Shown: positions 1 through 11,667 of the stretch, piece by piece
How the letters are laid out: each line of letters starts with the position of its first letter
How positions within the stretch are numbered: position 1 is the first letter of the stretch
Source: Jacaranda mimosifolia
Taxonomy: Eukaryota; Streptophyta; Magnoliopsida; Lamiales; Bignoniaceae
Assembly: GCA_018894105.1 (NCBI GenBank)
Contig: CM032128.1
Coordinates: 28,543,299-28,607,298 of the forward strand
Length of the DNA: 64,000 bases
Direction: 5' to 3'
Notes under the pieces: generated by a model
Database searches by the model: none
What the model was told of the DNA's origin: nothing
Seen by the model: the letters and a program-made list of their open reading frames with translations, nothing else
Position numbers and translations under genes: made by a program

Positions 1-202
1 AATATGAAGTTCAGATGATCGAGTGCAAACAAAAAAAGTTTAGGAGGCAAAATGTAAAAAACAGAATTGCTCGGATGGCAAAGTGTAAATAACCCTTTTA
101 TTTAATTAATTTGGCACCTTCTTGGATATATACTTTTATGGCCTTAGGATCTTAATTTTTCATATCAAATTCTAACTAAGTTTCTCTAATTTTTTGCATC
201 TG

Positions 203-662
203 ATGAAGTGTGAGAACAAGGGAGAAGAAATGCTGACAGTGATGGATTGCTACATGAAACAGTATGGTGGACCAAAACGAGAGACTTTGGATTTTGTTCA
301 ACTACGTACTAGAGGATGAACGGGTGGATGTGAATACAGGATGGATCACTGAAACTTTCATACCCGAAGATATGGTGGAACGGATTCTAAACTATGTTCG
401 CATAGTAGAGGTCATCTACAACAATTGTCAAGATAGAATTACCAATCCTGAAAAATTTGCACCTCAAATTGTTGCTCCTCTTTGTAGAACCCATAATCAT
501 ATGATTATGCATATGTCCCAAACTCAGGCAATTGCAATAAATAAGGCTAGGGGTCAATTAAGCTACTCTGTGTCAAACCTAGCCAAGCTACTTTCAGCTT
601 TGTTGTTAATGTGTGGCATGTTTGCTTTACTAAATGGTGAAGACCAAAATTGTAGGGGCTAA
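203..662 (+). pseudogene. Terpene synthase C-terminal remnant (last exon, frameshifted)
   Basis: Two overlapping frames together resemble the end of a plant terpene synthase. The frame at about 203-290 has an MDCYMKQYG stretch like the family's conserved CYMKQHG motif. The frame at 264-662 continues with VDVNTGW, then a helix (ILNYVRIVEVIYNN, then a DRITNPEK-like loop) that matches the conserved 'R..dv.Y...D.yt.p' end of class I terpene synthases. The frame changes at about 285-300, so the reading is broken. The DDxxD and NSE metal-binding motifs would lie upstream, outside the window or lost. Intact members ionise prenyl diphosphates to make mono-, sesqui- or diterpenes. I infer a dead gene fragment; the family call rests on short motifs and is moderately sure. 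Confidence 0.55.
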
Positions 663-1094
663 ATGATCAAAATGCACCATGTCTTCATGTCTCCTATAAG
701 CTCGAAGCTTCTACTTTACAAATGGTGAATTAAGTCAATTTATAAGAAAATACATTGTTAGTAATATTTAATTTGTTAGTATAACTAACTATACATCTAA
801 TTTGGCAAAAATATAAAATTGGTCATATAATTGTATGTCCTCACTAGCAACTTAGGACTTTTAACTTTTTTTATCCTTATAATTGGTACACTAGCTCCTA
901 AAGTTTTACAATTTGAGAACAAATTAGGCTTGAATTACAATTACAAGAAGCCCGTATCTATGTGATAGCTTGCATCATACGGTGTTCTATCAACTAACGC
1001 ATCCCCACTCTCCTGTTGCGTGGTGTATAAAGTGGCAACTCCACTTGCCACTTCAACCAAAAAAATGGACAACTAGGCGCTAAATGATTAGATG
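663..1094. other. Non-coding AT-rich spacer
   Basis: No open frame with recognisable protein content, no RNA gene and no clear transposon end is seen here. Confidence 0.5.
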
Positions 1095-1440
1095 TTGGTT
1101 CTAAAAAGTAATTCAAATTTACACGACACAAAATAGAAAGTCCAAAAAAACCAAAAAGAATGAAAATTTTGAAAAATATTTATATATTGATATATTTACA
1201 CATATACATACATATATTATTAAATACATAAATATATATATACACCCACCCCCACACCAATCCACCCATTCCCCATCCCCATGGCAGCCATTGGCCAGGC
1301 AGCCAGGCCCCGGCGTGGTTGGCAACATTGCTGTTTTTACAATATATATATATATATATATACATATATATTGTTTTTTTTGGATTTTTGCACATCTCCT
1401 GCATAGTTATTTTATACATTTTTAAAAATTAGAGAGAGGC
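1095..1440 (-). repeat. Dispersed repeat: GC-rich head plus TA-rich tail, copy 1
   Basis: A GC-rich block at about 1250-1330 (GGCCAGGCAGCC-type words) adjoins a long TA-rich stretch. Read on the minus strand, the order (GGTTGGCC-like head, GGGGTTGGGT-like run, TATA microsatellite, TATATGTGTAAATATAT, then a T-rich tail) parallels 32390-32760 on the plus strand. The shared order suggests a dispersed element. Its class is unknown. Confidence 0.4.
1341..1371. repeat. (TA)n microsatellite
   Basis: An almost pure TA dinucleotide run of about 30 bases. Confidence 0.9.
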
Positions 1441-1658
1441 AAAGAAAGAATGATAAGAAAAAAGGGATCAAGGGCAACGGATTAATTAGTCATGGAAATT
1501 AATGAGCTGAATGTTGTACCTCTAATATTATTATAGCATATTGAAACTTTTTCTAACACTAACAGAGAGTTTGTCTTATTATCAAATATTTGAGTACAAG
1601 GAGCCTGTAGTTTAATAATATAAATAATTACTCCAATTGATATTGATTCAAGCCAACT

Positions 1659-3085
1659 ACGGGCGCAAATGAATATTCAAAAATTTATTTATCATTTACA
1701 TTTAAATTCGTTTATAGGGTATATTATTTGTATTCGTTTAAAGCGGATATTATCAATATTCGATTAGTATATATTCCACTATAAATGGATATGAATATGG
1801 AAATTGCATATTCGATTCGTTTAATATCCTCTCCGAATATATATCCATTGGATATATATCCTTTTATATATTCGATTATTCATAATTTAATTAAATTCGT
1901 TATCCATATCCGATAAACAGTATTTAAAAAATTATTATATATAATATATTCTAATTTTTCATGTATTTTAATATGTAAATAATATTTAAAAAATTATCAT
2001 ATATAATATATTATTATGCATAATAAATTATTTTTATTTTTTTAATATAAAATCTCACAATCTATGTATAAATAAATATAAGTATAAATTAGTAATTAAG
2101 GAATTAATAAGAAAAAATAATAGTTAAGGATTATGAAGAATCAATAAGCAGTGATAATAATAATTAAATAATACTAAATCAAGAAAAAATAAAAAATAAA
2201 TATATGAACGATAAAGTTAATCAATATAAAGTTATTGTTGCTTGACTTTATAAATAACTGATTATGTTTTTGTCATTTGATTCATATTAATTAATCATAA
2301 AGATTAATTAAAAAAATTAACTAAATCAAGAACAATTAATTTTTTAATTCTAAAATAAAGTAGTAAACTATTAAAATTATTAACTAGCTAAAGGGACATT
2401 AAATGTTTTAAAATATCTAACTATACTTTATACATATAATATAAGATTAATATATCAATTCATAATTTTATTTTGTAGACTTATAGTATTATATATTCAG
2501 AAAATGAAAAAATTTATCTAAACATAAAACTTAAACTGTAAATTCTAAAATCCCACAACTCTATAAACCTTAAACTTTAAAATATTAATAATAGAGAATT
2601 TTTTTTTTATTAACATTATCAATATATACATATCTAAAACTAAATACCAATATTCAACAGTCATCATAATAAATCTAGTTTTCTTTAAATTATAATAAAA
2701 TATAATATGCAAATATATTAATTATCAAATTTGAATCAAAGTCATATAAAACAAACTAGTGAATAATTAAATTTAAATTTAAAATTTTTAAAAACATTAA
2801 AATTAACAAAAAACAATTATTATAATTAGGAAAAAAGTAAAAGATACACATTTTAATACAAGTTAATGAATATTCGGATATTTGTAAATTGATATTTAGA
2901 TATTTATAAATAGATAATAGGATATTAATAAACAGATGTATCCAAATAATTATAATCGGATACAGATATATTTGAATTTCGTTAATATCCAGCGAATATG
3001 AATTCGGATATTATTATATAAATACCCATCATATATGAATACAAATATGAATATAAATACAATATATTCGATCCATTTAATGCAA
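1659..3085 (+). mobile_element. AT-rich non-autonomous DNA transposon, family H, copy 1
   Basis: Both flanks are crowded with short degenerate motifs (ATTCGGATAT, TATCCGAA, CGAATATG) in opposite orientations, with an AT-rich centre and no coding capacity. The left 300 bases match, base order included, the reverse complement of about 24276-23950. The right end matches the reverse complement of 15672-15753 joined to 23392 onward. Two copies with the same layout argue for a transposable element. I see no clean target duplication, so the exact ends and superfamily are uncertain; subterminal motifs of this kind are common in plant hAT-like MITEs. Confidence 0.5.
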
Positions 3086-3659
3086 ACAATCGACATGATT
3101 TTGTGTACCATCCAAATAAGTGATTGATTAAAAACTAGAATCTTGGATATCATTCTATTTGTTTAGGCATTTTGATCTTAATTTGTTGACTAATTATATA
3201 TTTTCATTCATTTAGTTGCTACTCAAATAAATGTTGATAGTCTACAGGGAAAGGTAATTGTATATATGTTTACTTGATAAAAATATGCATCTTAATATAA
3301 AGAAATGGATTTTAGACCTAACTCACCGTAAAAATTAGGTCAAAAGGTGAGGATTGTCTAAAATTATGTAAAAAACTACTAATTATATATACTTAACTCA
3401 TGTGGGAATCTAACACACGTACCCATGCTCAGAAAGGAATATTAGGAGAGTGAAATAATGTCAAATTGGTGGCACAATAATACTAGATAGCCTAACATTA
3501 GGAATGAGTAGCTCTAATACTAGATTAAAGAATGAACTTTAGGCCTAACTCACTCCAAAAGTTAAAGGATTGTCCAAGATCATATAAAGAAACTACTACA
3601 CGTATACTTAATTAACGTGAGAATTTGACACTTAATTTATATTTTGAAAGCCCCACAAA
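3086..3659. repeat. Spacer holding two diverged ~115-bp direct repeats
   Basis: The stretches at about 3300-3420 and 3528-3640 share the same order of words (CCTAACTCAC, AAAAGTTA or AAATTAGG, GGATTGTC, AAACTACTA, CGTGAGAAT or TGTGGGAATC). They are two degenerate copies about 227 bases apart. No coding content is seen. Confidence 0.45.
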
Positions 3660-3949
3660 TGTAACGCCCCATCTCGGGATAGCACCTAAGCTAAGGCACC
3701 ACTCCGATTAGACTTAAATCTAACCCATAAACAAGCAATAGGCTCATAAGAAAATTTTCAAACCTAACAGAAACAACAGCGGATTTTAACTTAATATTTT
3801 TAATAACATGATTTCAATTACTAATACAATATAATTATTAATATTTAGAAGAAATAATTCGATAAAAAGTAAAATCTTACATCAAGATAGACTAATTAAG
3901 ACAAATATTATGAACTTGATGATGGGATGAAATTTCAACATTATAGAGT
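3660..3949 (-). repeat. Truncated Ty3-like LTR end
   Basis: It starts TGTAACGCCCC and continues with CTCGGG, AGCACCTAAG and ACTCCGATTAG. This tracks the first 60 bases of the solo LTR at 11668, so it is the outer end of a related LTR in the minus orientation. It breaks off where the LINE tail begins. Confidence 0.5.
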
Positions 3950-4141
3950 TTCTTTTTTTTTTTTTTAGAAGGAGTGAAATTATATTAATAGGAGCCTCAG
4001 GCAAGAGCCTTACAAAGTAAATAAGTCTCATAGACATTATTTAAGTACAAAGACAAAACATTTTTTGCAATAAAATCAGCAAAACAGTTAATACTACGAC
4101 TAACATGATTGAACAAGAATTCGTTAGTAATAGTGATTTTG
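3950..4141 (-). pseudogene. LINE (L1-type) 3' end: RNase H C-terminus and A-tail
   Basis: On the minus strand a short frame reads FNHVSRSINCFADFIAKN and ends in ALA-stop. This matches the C-terminal 'v.R..N..AD.lAk' part of the RNase H domain in plant L1 LINE ORF2. It is followed by the GGCTCTTGCCTGAGGCTCC 3' UTR style of these elements and an A-tail, seen as the T-run at about 3951-3966 on the plus strand. It is strongly 5' truncated, as is usual for LINE insertions. Confidence 0.65.
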
Positions 4142-4790
4142 ACATATTTTATGTTGTGATAAATTTGTTATATAATAAAAATATATATTTATTTCTCTAT
4201 ATAATACTAAATTTATTTTAAATAATTTTAATATATTTATCTAAAATTTTAGATAAATAAATAAAATAAAAATAAAATAGTAATAATGGAGTATAAAGTA
4301 GGTATGTTGTATGTAGTTACTGTAAAATTGCAGTTAAAAGGATTAAAAAATAAAAATAGAAATAGTTCAAGTATATCACTCGAAAACACATCAAAAAGAG
4401 TTAGTAATTTGTTAATATTAATAATTTTGGCACACTCTATGTTGTACTAAAAATTTTATAGTGTGAAGATTCATTCACTTTTTTTATAAAATACTATAAT
4501 TTTTTTAATAATTTTAATGTATTGAATTTTTAGAAATAAATCAAAAGAAAAAGCTAGAAGAGATTGAATAATTGAAGAATAAAATAACTGGAGAGGGAAA
4601 AAGTTAGAAAGAAAAAGGAGAAAAGAAAGATTATCTTATCATTATTTTTTAAAGTGAGATTGTTTTTGTTAACTGATCATTTGAAAACATAGCACTAAAG
4701 GTTGGTGATTTATATAAAGCATAAATAATAATTTACACTATTCATAAAGAGCCTATCCCTGTTTAGTGTATTTTCAAGTATTTTTCTTAA
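4142..4790. other. AT-rich non-coding spacer
   Basis: No gene is seen. A short word run (GAAAACACATCAAA) recurs at about 7725, hinting at a degraded dispersed repeat. Confidence 0.4.
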
Positions 4791-5709
4791 AATACTGTAA
4801 CACCCCTAAAAATTCAATATTTCTGAAAATCGAGATTTAGAAATCAAGATTTTGGGTTAATCGGATTTTAGGACTTGGAAATAATGAAAAAGGACTTGAT
4901 TGCAAAGATTTTTAAAGTTTTGGGGTTAATTTGCAATTATCATAAACTCAATTGGATGACATTTTCAAATGTTGGGGTTTGCATAGAAGGCCCTAAGTCA
5001 ACTAGGATTCGGCCATAATTTTAAAAATTGGTAGGACTCAATTGCAAGAGTTTATAACATTTTGGGGCCAAATTGAAAGGCTGGAAAAAGTTTCCTATAA
5101 ATATTCCAATTTGCATTTTCCACCCTCATTTTCTTCCATCTTCTCCACCGAAGCCTCCCTTCTCTCTCTGGTGAGTTTTTCCGACGAAGCCCCATTTTCC
5201 CAAACTAACCCACCCAACCTCTTTCCCTCATCACCGCGATCATGTCCATACCTCAAACACCCATTTTCACCGACGAAACCACCAGAAAATTTAGTCTGAA
5301 AATTGACCACGGCAGGCTTTTGGTGGGTTCTCTTCCCGGTGACATTTCACGACAAACAAATGGTGGTTCTGGTAGAGCTCAGCTCAGGGAACAAGAAGGT
5401 AACCTTGGATTTTGTTTTGGGTTGACGCCGACGAAGGAATTCGAAGAAAACCACGCAACAGTATGTGGTGGTGAAAAGTGGTCGGAGCTGAAATTAGGCT
5501 TCGATTTGACAGAATTTGGTAAAATTGATTGAGGGGTTTGGTTGTTTGAGCTAAAAGGTAGCTTTTGGTGGTGTTGGAGATTGTCTCCGGCGGCGGGAGG
5601 ACAGTTTTCTACCCTCGACGTGATGATCGCAGCGGTGGTTTCAGTTTGTGATTTCGACGCCTAGATAGCAAGATCTTGGGTAAAGGAAAGGGAGTTGGAT
5701 TTATATGTT

Positions 5710-5740
<31 letters not shown>

Positions 5741-5743
5741 ATA
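5710..5743. repeat. (AT)n microsatellite inside the solo LTR
   Basis: An alternating AT run that grades into ATGT repeats. Confidence 0.85.
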
Positions 5744-6629
5744 CATGTAATGTACCGTTCTTTCCATTGGATGTTGTGATATGCCAAGAATGAAGAGTTG
5801 AGTTATGATATGTAATATTTTTCCCCATGCATGGACTGGTGTGTAGCTAGTGGGGCCCGGATGTGTATTATTTTATGTAATGTTAGGATTAATGGAGTTG
5901 ATTAAGTGATTAATCCATAATTTGATGAAATTGGAACTTAAGAAATGATAATTGGGTAATTTGAGATATTATGGACTAAGACTCGGTATAAGCATGTGTG
6001 GTACAAGTTTGGCGAATTTAGATTATATTATATTATTTATGGAAATATTGGGAATTATCGAGTTAATTGGAAGAGAAAACCCTAATTTTATGAATTTGGG
6101 ACCTATTGTCAATAATTGGGGTTATTAAGCTAATTGGCCTATTGTTGATGATTTGGGATATGATATAACATTAATAGTAAGATTGTAATTATTGAAGTTA
6201 TCAAGGTTGAATAAGGATTTTGATTGTGGATTATTCCTTTGGCTAGGAGATGAGAAGTGGGTCCCGCGGACCAGTAAGCTGCTGACAACGATTATAGCTT
6301 TCTGAGACTACGGAGGTGAGGGTCTGCCAACCTAGCAATTCTTTCAATTATCTGTTATTGGGAATAAACTCGTGTCGGTTTTCTGTTTCTGTACCATACT
6401 CAGTTATGTTATTGAAATCTATTAATTGTTCAAATCTATTTGTTATCTATTCGTTCTGGCCATGAACATTTTGTTTGTTATATGTTTGATTTGTTATCCG
6501 ACCATCTATTATATGTTCGATTTGTTATCCGAATGTATGTTATCTGTACAATCTGTTATATGACTGTCTGTTATCTGTTCGTACGTTGGTATTGATTCGT
6601 TCTGTCAGTAATCAGTTATGTACCAAACT

Positions 6630-6775
6630 GTAACACCTGGGTAAGTTATGTACCAAGCTATGCCTGGGTAAGTTTTGTATCAAGTTGTCACACTTTGGTA
6701 AGTTAAGTACCAGGTTGTCATGTTTGGGTAAGTTAAGCACCAAGTTGTCACACTTGGGTAAGTTCAGTTCGATTG
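6630..6775 (+). repeat. Minisatellite in the solo LTR, ~35-bp unit
   Basis: About four diverged copies of a unit reading roughly TGGGTAAGTTAAGTACC then AAGTTGTCACACT. A looser run of TGTTATCTGTTCG-like words precedes it at 6440-6600. It probably grew by replication slippage within the LTR. Confidence 0.6.
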
Positions 6776-7432
6776 TTTTGGATTGTTCGACTATTTCTTG
6801 ATTGTCTAACCATATTCTGATATGTTTCTGCCTAACTGTTGATTTACAGTCTGTTGAGTTGATTCTTCCTCAACAGATTCTTTCTGTTATGCTTACAGTT
6901 ATCCCTCACTAAGTCCTTCAGACTTACCCCCCTCCGCCGTTTATTTTTATTCTCTCAGACAGGGATTAAGTGAAGGCTTGGACTCCAGGCTTGGACATGA
7001 ACATTTTGTAATAGATCAGGTGTTGAATATATATGGAGCCATCTCATTGCTAAGTATGGACCAAGGCGTGTGATATGTTATGTTAATATGGACGACTTAA
7101 GGATTGTAAATATTTTGTTATGTAAGAATGTGGATCTTGGCATTTATTTTGTAGTTTATCGAGCCTGTTAAGTTTGAAATTCCGCTGCTTCTTATAAGTT
7201 GAATTGAGATTTTGGGGCATGTATTTAGTATATGTGCTGTATGATACAGGATTGTTTAAGGTTGAATTTTTTTATCTTGTGACAGGTTTGTTTAAGTTGG
7301 AATCCGCTGCTATTTCTGTTAAGTTTGAAAAGTTTAATTATGGGCTATTGTTTGTAGTTTGGGTTCAATTTTAAGATTGAACTGAGTAGCGCCTCAGATA
7401 AGGGCTATTCTGAGTGGGGGTGTCACAAATAC

Positions 7433-8406
7433 CCTCTTTTTCCTTTTCTAAATCCTCATATCTAGATAAAATAACCATCCACTACTATCACATGATAGTA
7501 CCAAGAAGTTTATACATAACTAGCAATCGTGCACACTCAAATGTGTGTGCATATTAATATTATTATAATAGAATCGATGTATACAAATAAATACAATACA
7601 TATTCAAAACTATAAAATTAAAAATAGTAATAAATAATTGTATATATATATAGTGGTAGTTGTGGGATGGTAGTTATTTATGCACTTATGAGATTAAAAA
7701 TAAGAAAGGATATTTTAGGAAAAGTATTTGAAAACACATCAAATAATGAGTAAGAGCTTTATTAATAGTATAGATTATACATATTTTGATTTCTCTGCAT
7801 CTTTTTTCATATTTCCAACTTTTTTCCTGTGGGTACAATTTCTTCCACCTAAACTAATTTTTTAATTACTTTTTTTGTTTTTCCAAATTAAGGTACATGA
7901 ATGAATTTGTCATTGGGGCTAAATGATTGCCTTTTTTCTTCATTATATTAACTATTTTTAAATTATAAGAGTTTTAATCATCATATTAATTTTTATTTTT
8001 ATTAAATGCACATGCATCGAGATGCACCAATCCTGTTAATAATAATATAAGTGAACGACCTTATGCCACATCTTTTGTCCCCTTGAAACAAATCATATGG
8101 GCGACATATTAATTTTCGGTTTACTCTTTTTCCGAAGTTTGATTGCAATTGAAAACAAATATATATCACACAGACAAAGATCATTTTTTTATAATTAGCT
8201 AACGTTATCTAATTTAAATATATATATATATATATATATATATGATTGGAAACATTTCCACTCTGTTCCAACATAAAGTTTAATCCTTAAATCCCTGAAA
8301 TTGTTTAAGTGGTAACTTAGGCACCTGATCTGAAGTAATGGCTACAATCACTTCATTTAGTATGATTTTGCTTAGATTAAAATTAATTTCTTAATTTCCT
8401 TTTCAG
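7433..8406. other. AT-rich spacer with a (TA)n microsatellite
   Basis: A (TA)n run lies at 8216-8243. The stretch from about 7497 (CTAGCAATCGTGC) to 7775 (TTATTAATAGTATAG) has the look of a degraded dispersed repeat. No gene is seen. Confidence 0.4.
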
Positions 8407-8699
8407 CAGGGACGGATCCAGAACTGAGACTTTGGGGGGTGAAAATTATAAAATATAAAAGTTCAAATATAAGTTTTATAATCTATGAATTCGAAATACA
8501 TATCATCGAAGTTGAGTTCGACTCTGTTTCATATCATAAAATTCATCAATGATCGAATCAATGTCAAAAAATTTAGCAATATCTTTCTCAATATAAGTAA
8601 CTAAACAATCAGCTAAAAAATCAGCTTCCATCTTATTTCTAAGCTTGCCCATGATTATTTTGTGTCTTTGCCTCAATCTCGTTGCAGTTAAAAGGGAGA
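8407..8699 (-). pseudogene. hAT transposase C-terminal remnant with transposon end
   Basis: On the minus strand the frame ending at 8503-8505 reads KLRNKM, DFLADCLVTYIEKDI, then DEFYDMKQSR and a stop. This is the end of the hAT dimerisation domain in the plant zinc-finger MYM-type-1-like transposases, where 'LVTYIE+DIF' and 'F..MK.RR..L' are typical. About 100 bases further on the plus strand begins CAGGGACGGATCC, matching the CAGGGGCGGA-style terminus of that group, so the 3' end of the element is kept. The catalytic RNase-H-like core and the other end are missing. It is a truncated, inactive copy. Confidence 0.7.
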
Positions 8700-11662
8700 G
8701 ATTTTAATTGTTTTATGAGTTCCTATAAAATTGTAAATGTTTTCTTTGGCTAGATCCCTATAAATATGTTCTCAACAAATAAAATAGAAGTGTCTTAATG
8801 GGCCTAACGTAATTGTGAATTATTTAATTGAAAATATAGGCCTAAATATTTGTTTTAAACATTCTAAAATTAAAATAGGTAAAGAATTAATAAAAATTAT
8901 TACTAAATAATTAAATATATACCCGTAGATGTGTATATATATTGCTTAGTGAGAAGAATTACCTGTTATTCATAGTAACATAATTTTGTAATTTATGACT
9001 TACGTACATATTCATAATTGACAGAATAATTTTAAGAGAATCAGGAATGTATTGGAAAATATAAATGAATTGTTGAAAATAAATTATACCCAATAAATCT
9101 GTGTTTGGGTTATCATGACACCTTAATGATGACCTTAACAATAATTGTAACCCAACCCGAATTTTATGTATTGTCAAAATTATAAATTTTTTCACAGCGG
9201 TGATATATAATGTTTCACAATTAATAACCAAATTAATAGATTGAGTGTCAAACTATACGACTATATAATATAATACTCGTGTGAAAATTAATTACTGTAC
9301 AATTATATTCTATCTTATTAACACACCTACTTTGAGGGTATTAATATAATAGAGATGCTACAAAACTAAATGTTTTAATTTGCCAAACGTCATAGTTCAA
9401 TTATTTTGACTTTTGATGTTTATGATGAAGTCATTGTATGTTAAATAAAGATAAACCATATATATTAGAGTTCCTTGTCTTTATTTTACTAGAGATCATA
9501 AAGTCCAATTATTATTTTTTTTAGTATCAAGATTTCAACTAGAAATTAAGTATTATTAGTAGTAGTATTAGTAATCAATTAACTAGAACGAATAGTTTAA
9601 TAATTATAAATATTAATTCCATCAAAATAAAGTAAGATGGATATATATATATATATATCACAAATTTGATGAAATTTAAATTTAAAATCTCAATATTCGT
9701 AGAGTTTTAGGACACCTGCCACGACTATATAAAGAAGAATTTGTAAGAAAATATCCATGTCTTTTTGTAGCCTAAATAATTTGAGAGAGTGATTTGGCTA
9801 ATTGTGGTTTAGATAGAAATATTTATTTGATTAAGTTGGTTGTTTTTTTCATCAATAACAAGTCTAATGATCTCTTTTTCCCTTTATATTTAGTATGACT
9901 TGGTTTGAAAGAGCTAAAATAGTGAACAAATAAAAATTGGAAATTTAAAGCTGAATTGGCTAAGGTATTGCAAGCATAATTATGAGACTTTGTATTCAAA
10001 TACATTGTAAATATCAATATTAATCTAAGCTTTTATATGTAGAATAAGTGTGAGTATCAGTTTAAATTTTCTATGGATTAGTTTTCCTTCGTATAGCAAC
10101 AATGTTCAAAAAACCAAAAACTTTATCGAATTGAAAAAGTTATCGATTTACGATTCATTAAGTTAATTGATGGTCATATCAGAATCAAATCGTGACTTTA
10201 TAATTACATAAAATAAGCATTTGTATTTTATATATTATTTTAAAACTAATAAAATTTAAAAAATAAAATATAAAGAGCCAAAATTATTAATTTTAACTTT
10301 TATAGTATGTAGAATAATATACAAACAATAATTTATTATTAAAAATAAACATATAACATAAAGATTCTAAATTATATTATTCAAATTTACAAGTCACAAT
10401 TTCAAGACTTTAATTTTGAGGCATTTGTCTGGATATTTTGGGATTTAGGTTTTGTAACTTGTACTTTCTTTTTTGTAGTTTGGACTTAAAAAAATTAGCA
10501 AATCTCTAATTGTTACATGAATAAAAGGGGGAAAAAAATAATAAAGTCTTATTCCAAAGAAACGTGAGGGGTTCGATGGTTCAAGCAATTAAACCGTAAA
10601 TTCAAACGGTTTTTTTCAAAATAGGATGGATGATTTTCTAAAGTTATTAAGTTTTACTCAAAATTAAACCGAATAACAGGACGGTATGTTATTCAATAGG
10701 TCGAACCATCCGATCCAATTCCATTTTTTAGCCACTAGTTTATTAGTAATTGTACTTGAATAATGGATATCATCGATATCCTTATGTTCTCTTGTGTACC
10801 TATTAATTGTCTCTATCTCTCAACAATCACCGCCACCCCTCCATCTTTGAGGATGGTAATTTCCAATGCAATATATTATCACAATACAAATTAACATGGT
10901 ATTATTGAATTTTAGTTGAAATTTATTGAGTTGGGTTGACATTGAGTTGCCACGATAAAAATTAAAAAATAAATCAATAAATTTGGATTGTGTTTCAAGT
11001 TACACAATAAACATAATAATTTTATCCTATAACTCGTCAATACAATTCAATTCAATCCAACACAAAGCTAAAATGATAATTATACTATTCACTAGTTTAC
11101 TTATAATATAGTAATTCTTTTAGTTTTTTCAATCAACTTAGTTTTATTTCTTTTTGTTTCACGAATCCTTTAGCATTGAAAGATGAAATTTGAACTTTGA
11201 GAATGTTATGTTGAAATTATTGTGGCTTGTGGCTGAAATTTAGATATTTTAGAACTAATATGTTTTGTTGATATTATTTTTGATCCATTTAACTCATTAA
11301 CTCGTTTTTCAACTATTTAGCTTATTAAATTATTTTTAAACTACTTAGCTCATTGATCGGACTGCAACTTAACTCATTATTTTAATTGTAAAATGGTTTG
11401 TTAATATTGTATTTAAACAATGTCTTTGATGAGGTAATATGATTTTGTTTTTCATGAAATGAAATAGTTCTCTTTTAGATGAATTAATGAGTGAGATTGA
11501 TACACTATTGTCATTATAGATACTGAGAAAAGAATATAGCGGAAAAACAAAAGAAATTTTATTGAAATATTTCTTAAAATTCTTTAAATTTTAACTAAAC
11601 AATACGATAATATTCAAAATTGTCTTGCGTTGGATTGTGGGTTTTGGGTCACAGATTGGTGG
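8700..11662. other. Long AT-rich intergenic stretch
   Basis: No gene is recognisable. At about 10565-10735 a GGTTCGATGGTTCAAG stretch and, inverted, CGGATGGTTCGACC bracket AT-rich sequence, suggesting a worn hAT-type MITE. Minor TA runs occur near 9640. Confidence 0.4.
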
Positions 11663-11667
11663 ATTAA

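Larger units (their letters stand above)
4796..7427 (+). mobile_element. Solo LTR of a Ty3-type (Tekay-like) retrotransposon, copy 1
   Basis: The element begins TGTAACACCCC and ends GGGGTGTCACA, the TG..CA ends and short inverted termini typical of large Tekay-type chromovirus LTRs. It is flanked by a perfect 5-bp target duplication, AATAC (4791-4795 and 7428-7432). No primer-binding site, polypurine tract or polymerase is present, so this is a solo LTR left by recombination between two LTRs. A TATA-like CCTATAAATATTCC lies at about 5093. Parts resemble the minus-strand LTR at 11668-14512, for example 'cctcactaagtccttcag' followed by an acceptor-like TCTCAGACAGG and TTTTGTAATAGAT. ORFs inside it (such as 5042-5299) look fortuitous. 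Confidence 0.65.

Noticed and set aside
1119..1419. Two overlapping minus-strand ORFs of 69 and 79 codons
   Set aside because: They run through TA microsatellite sequence and encode low-complexity Tyr/Ile runs; no conserved protein.
5042..5532. Plus-strand ORFs inside the solo LTR
   Set aside because: They lie in the transcribed leader-like part of an LTR and show no domain.
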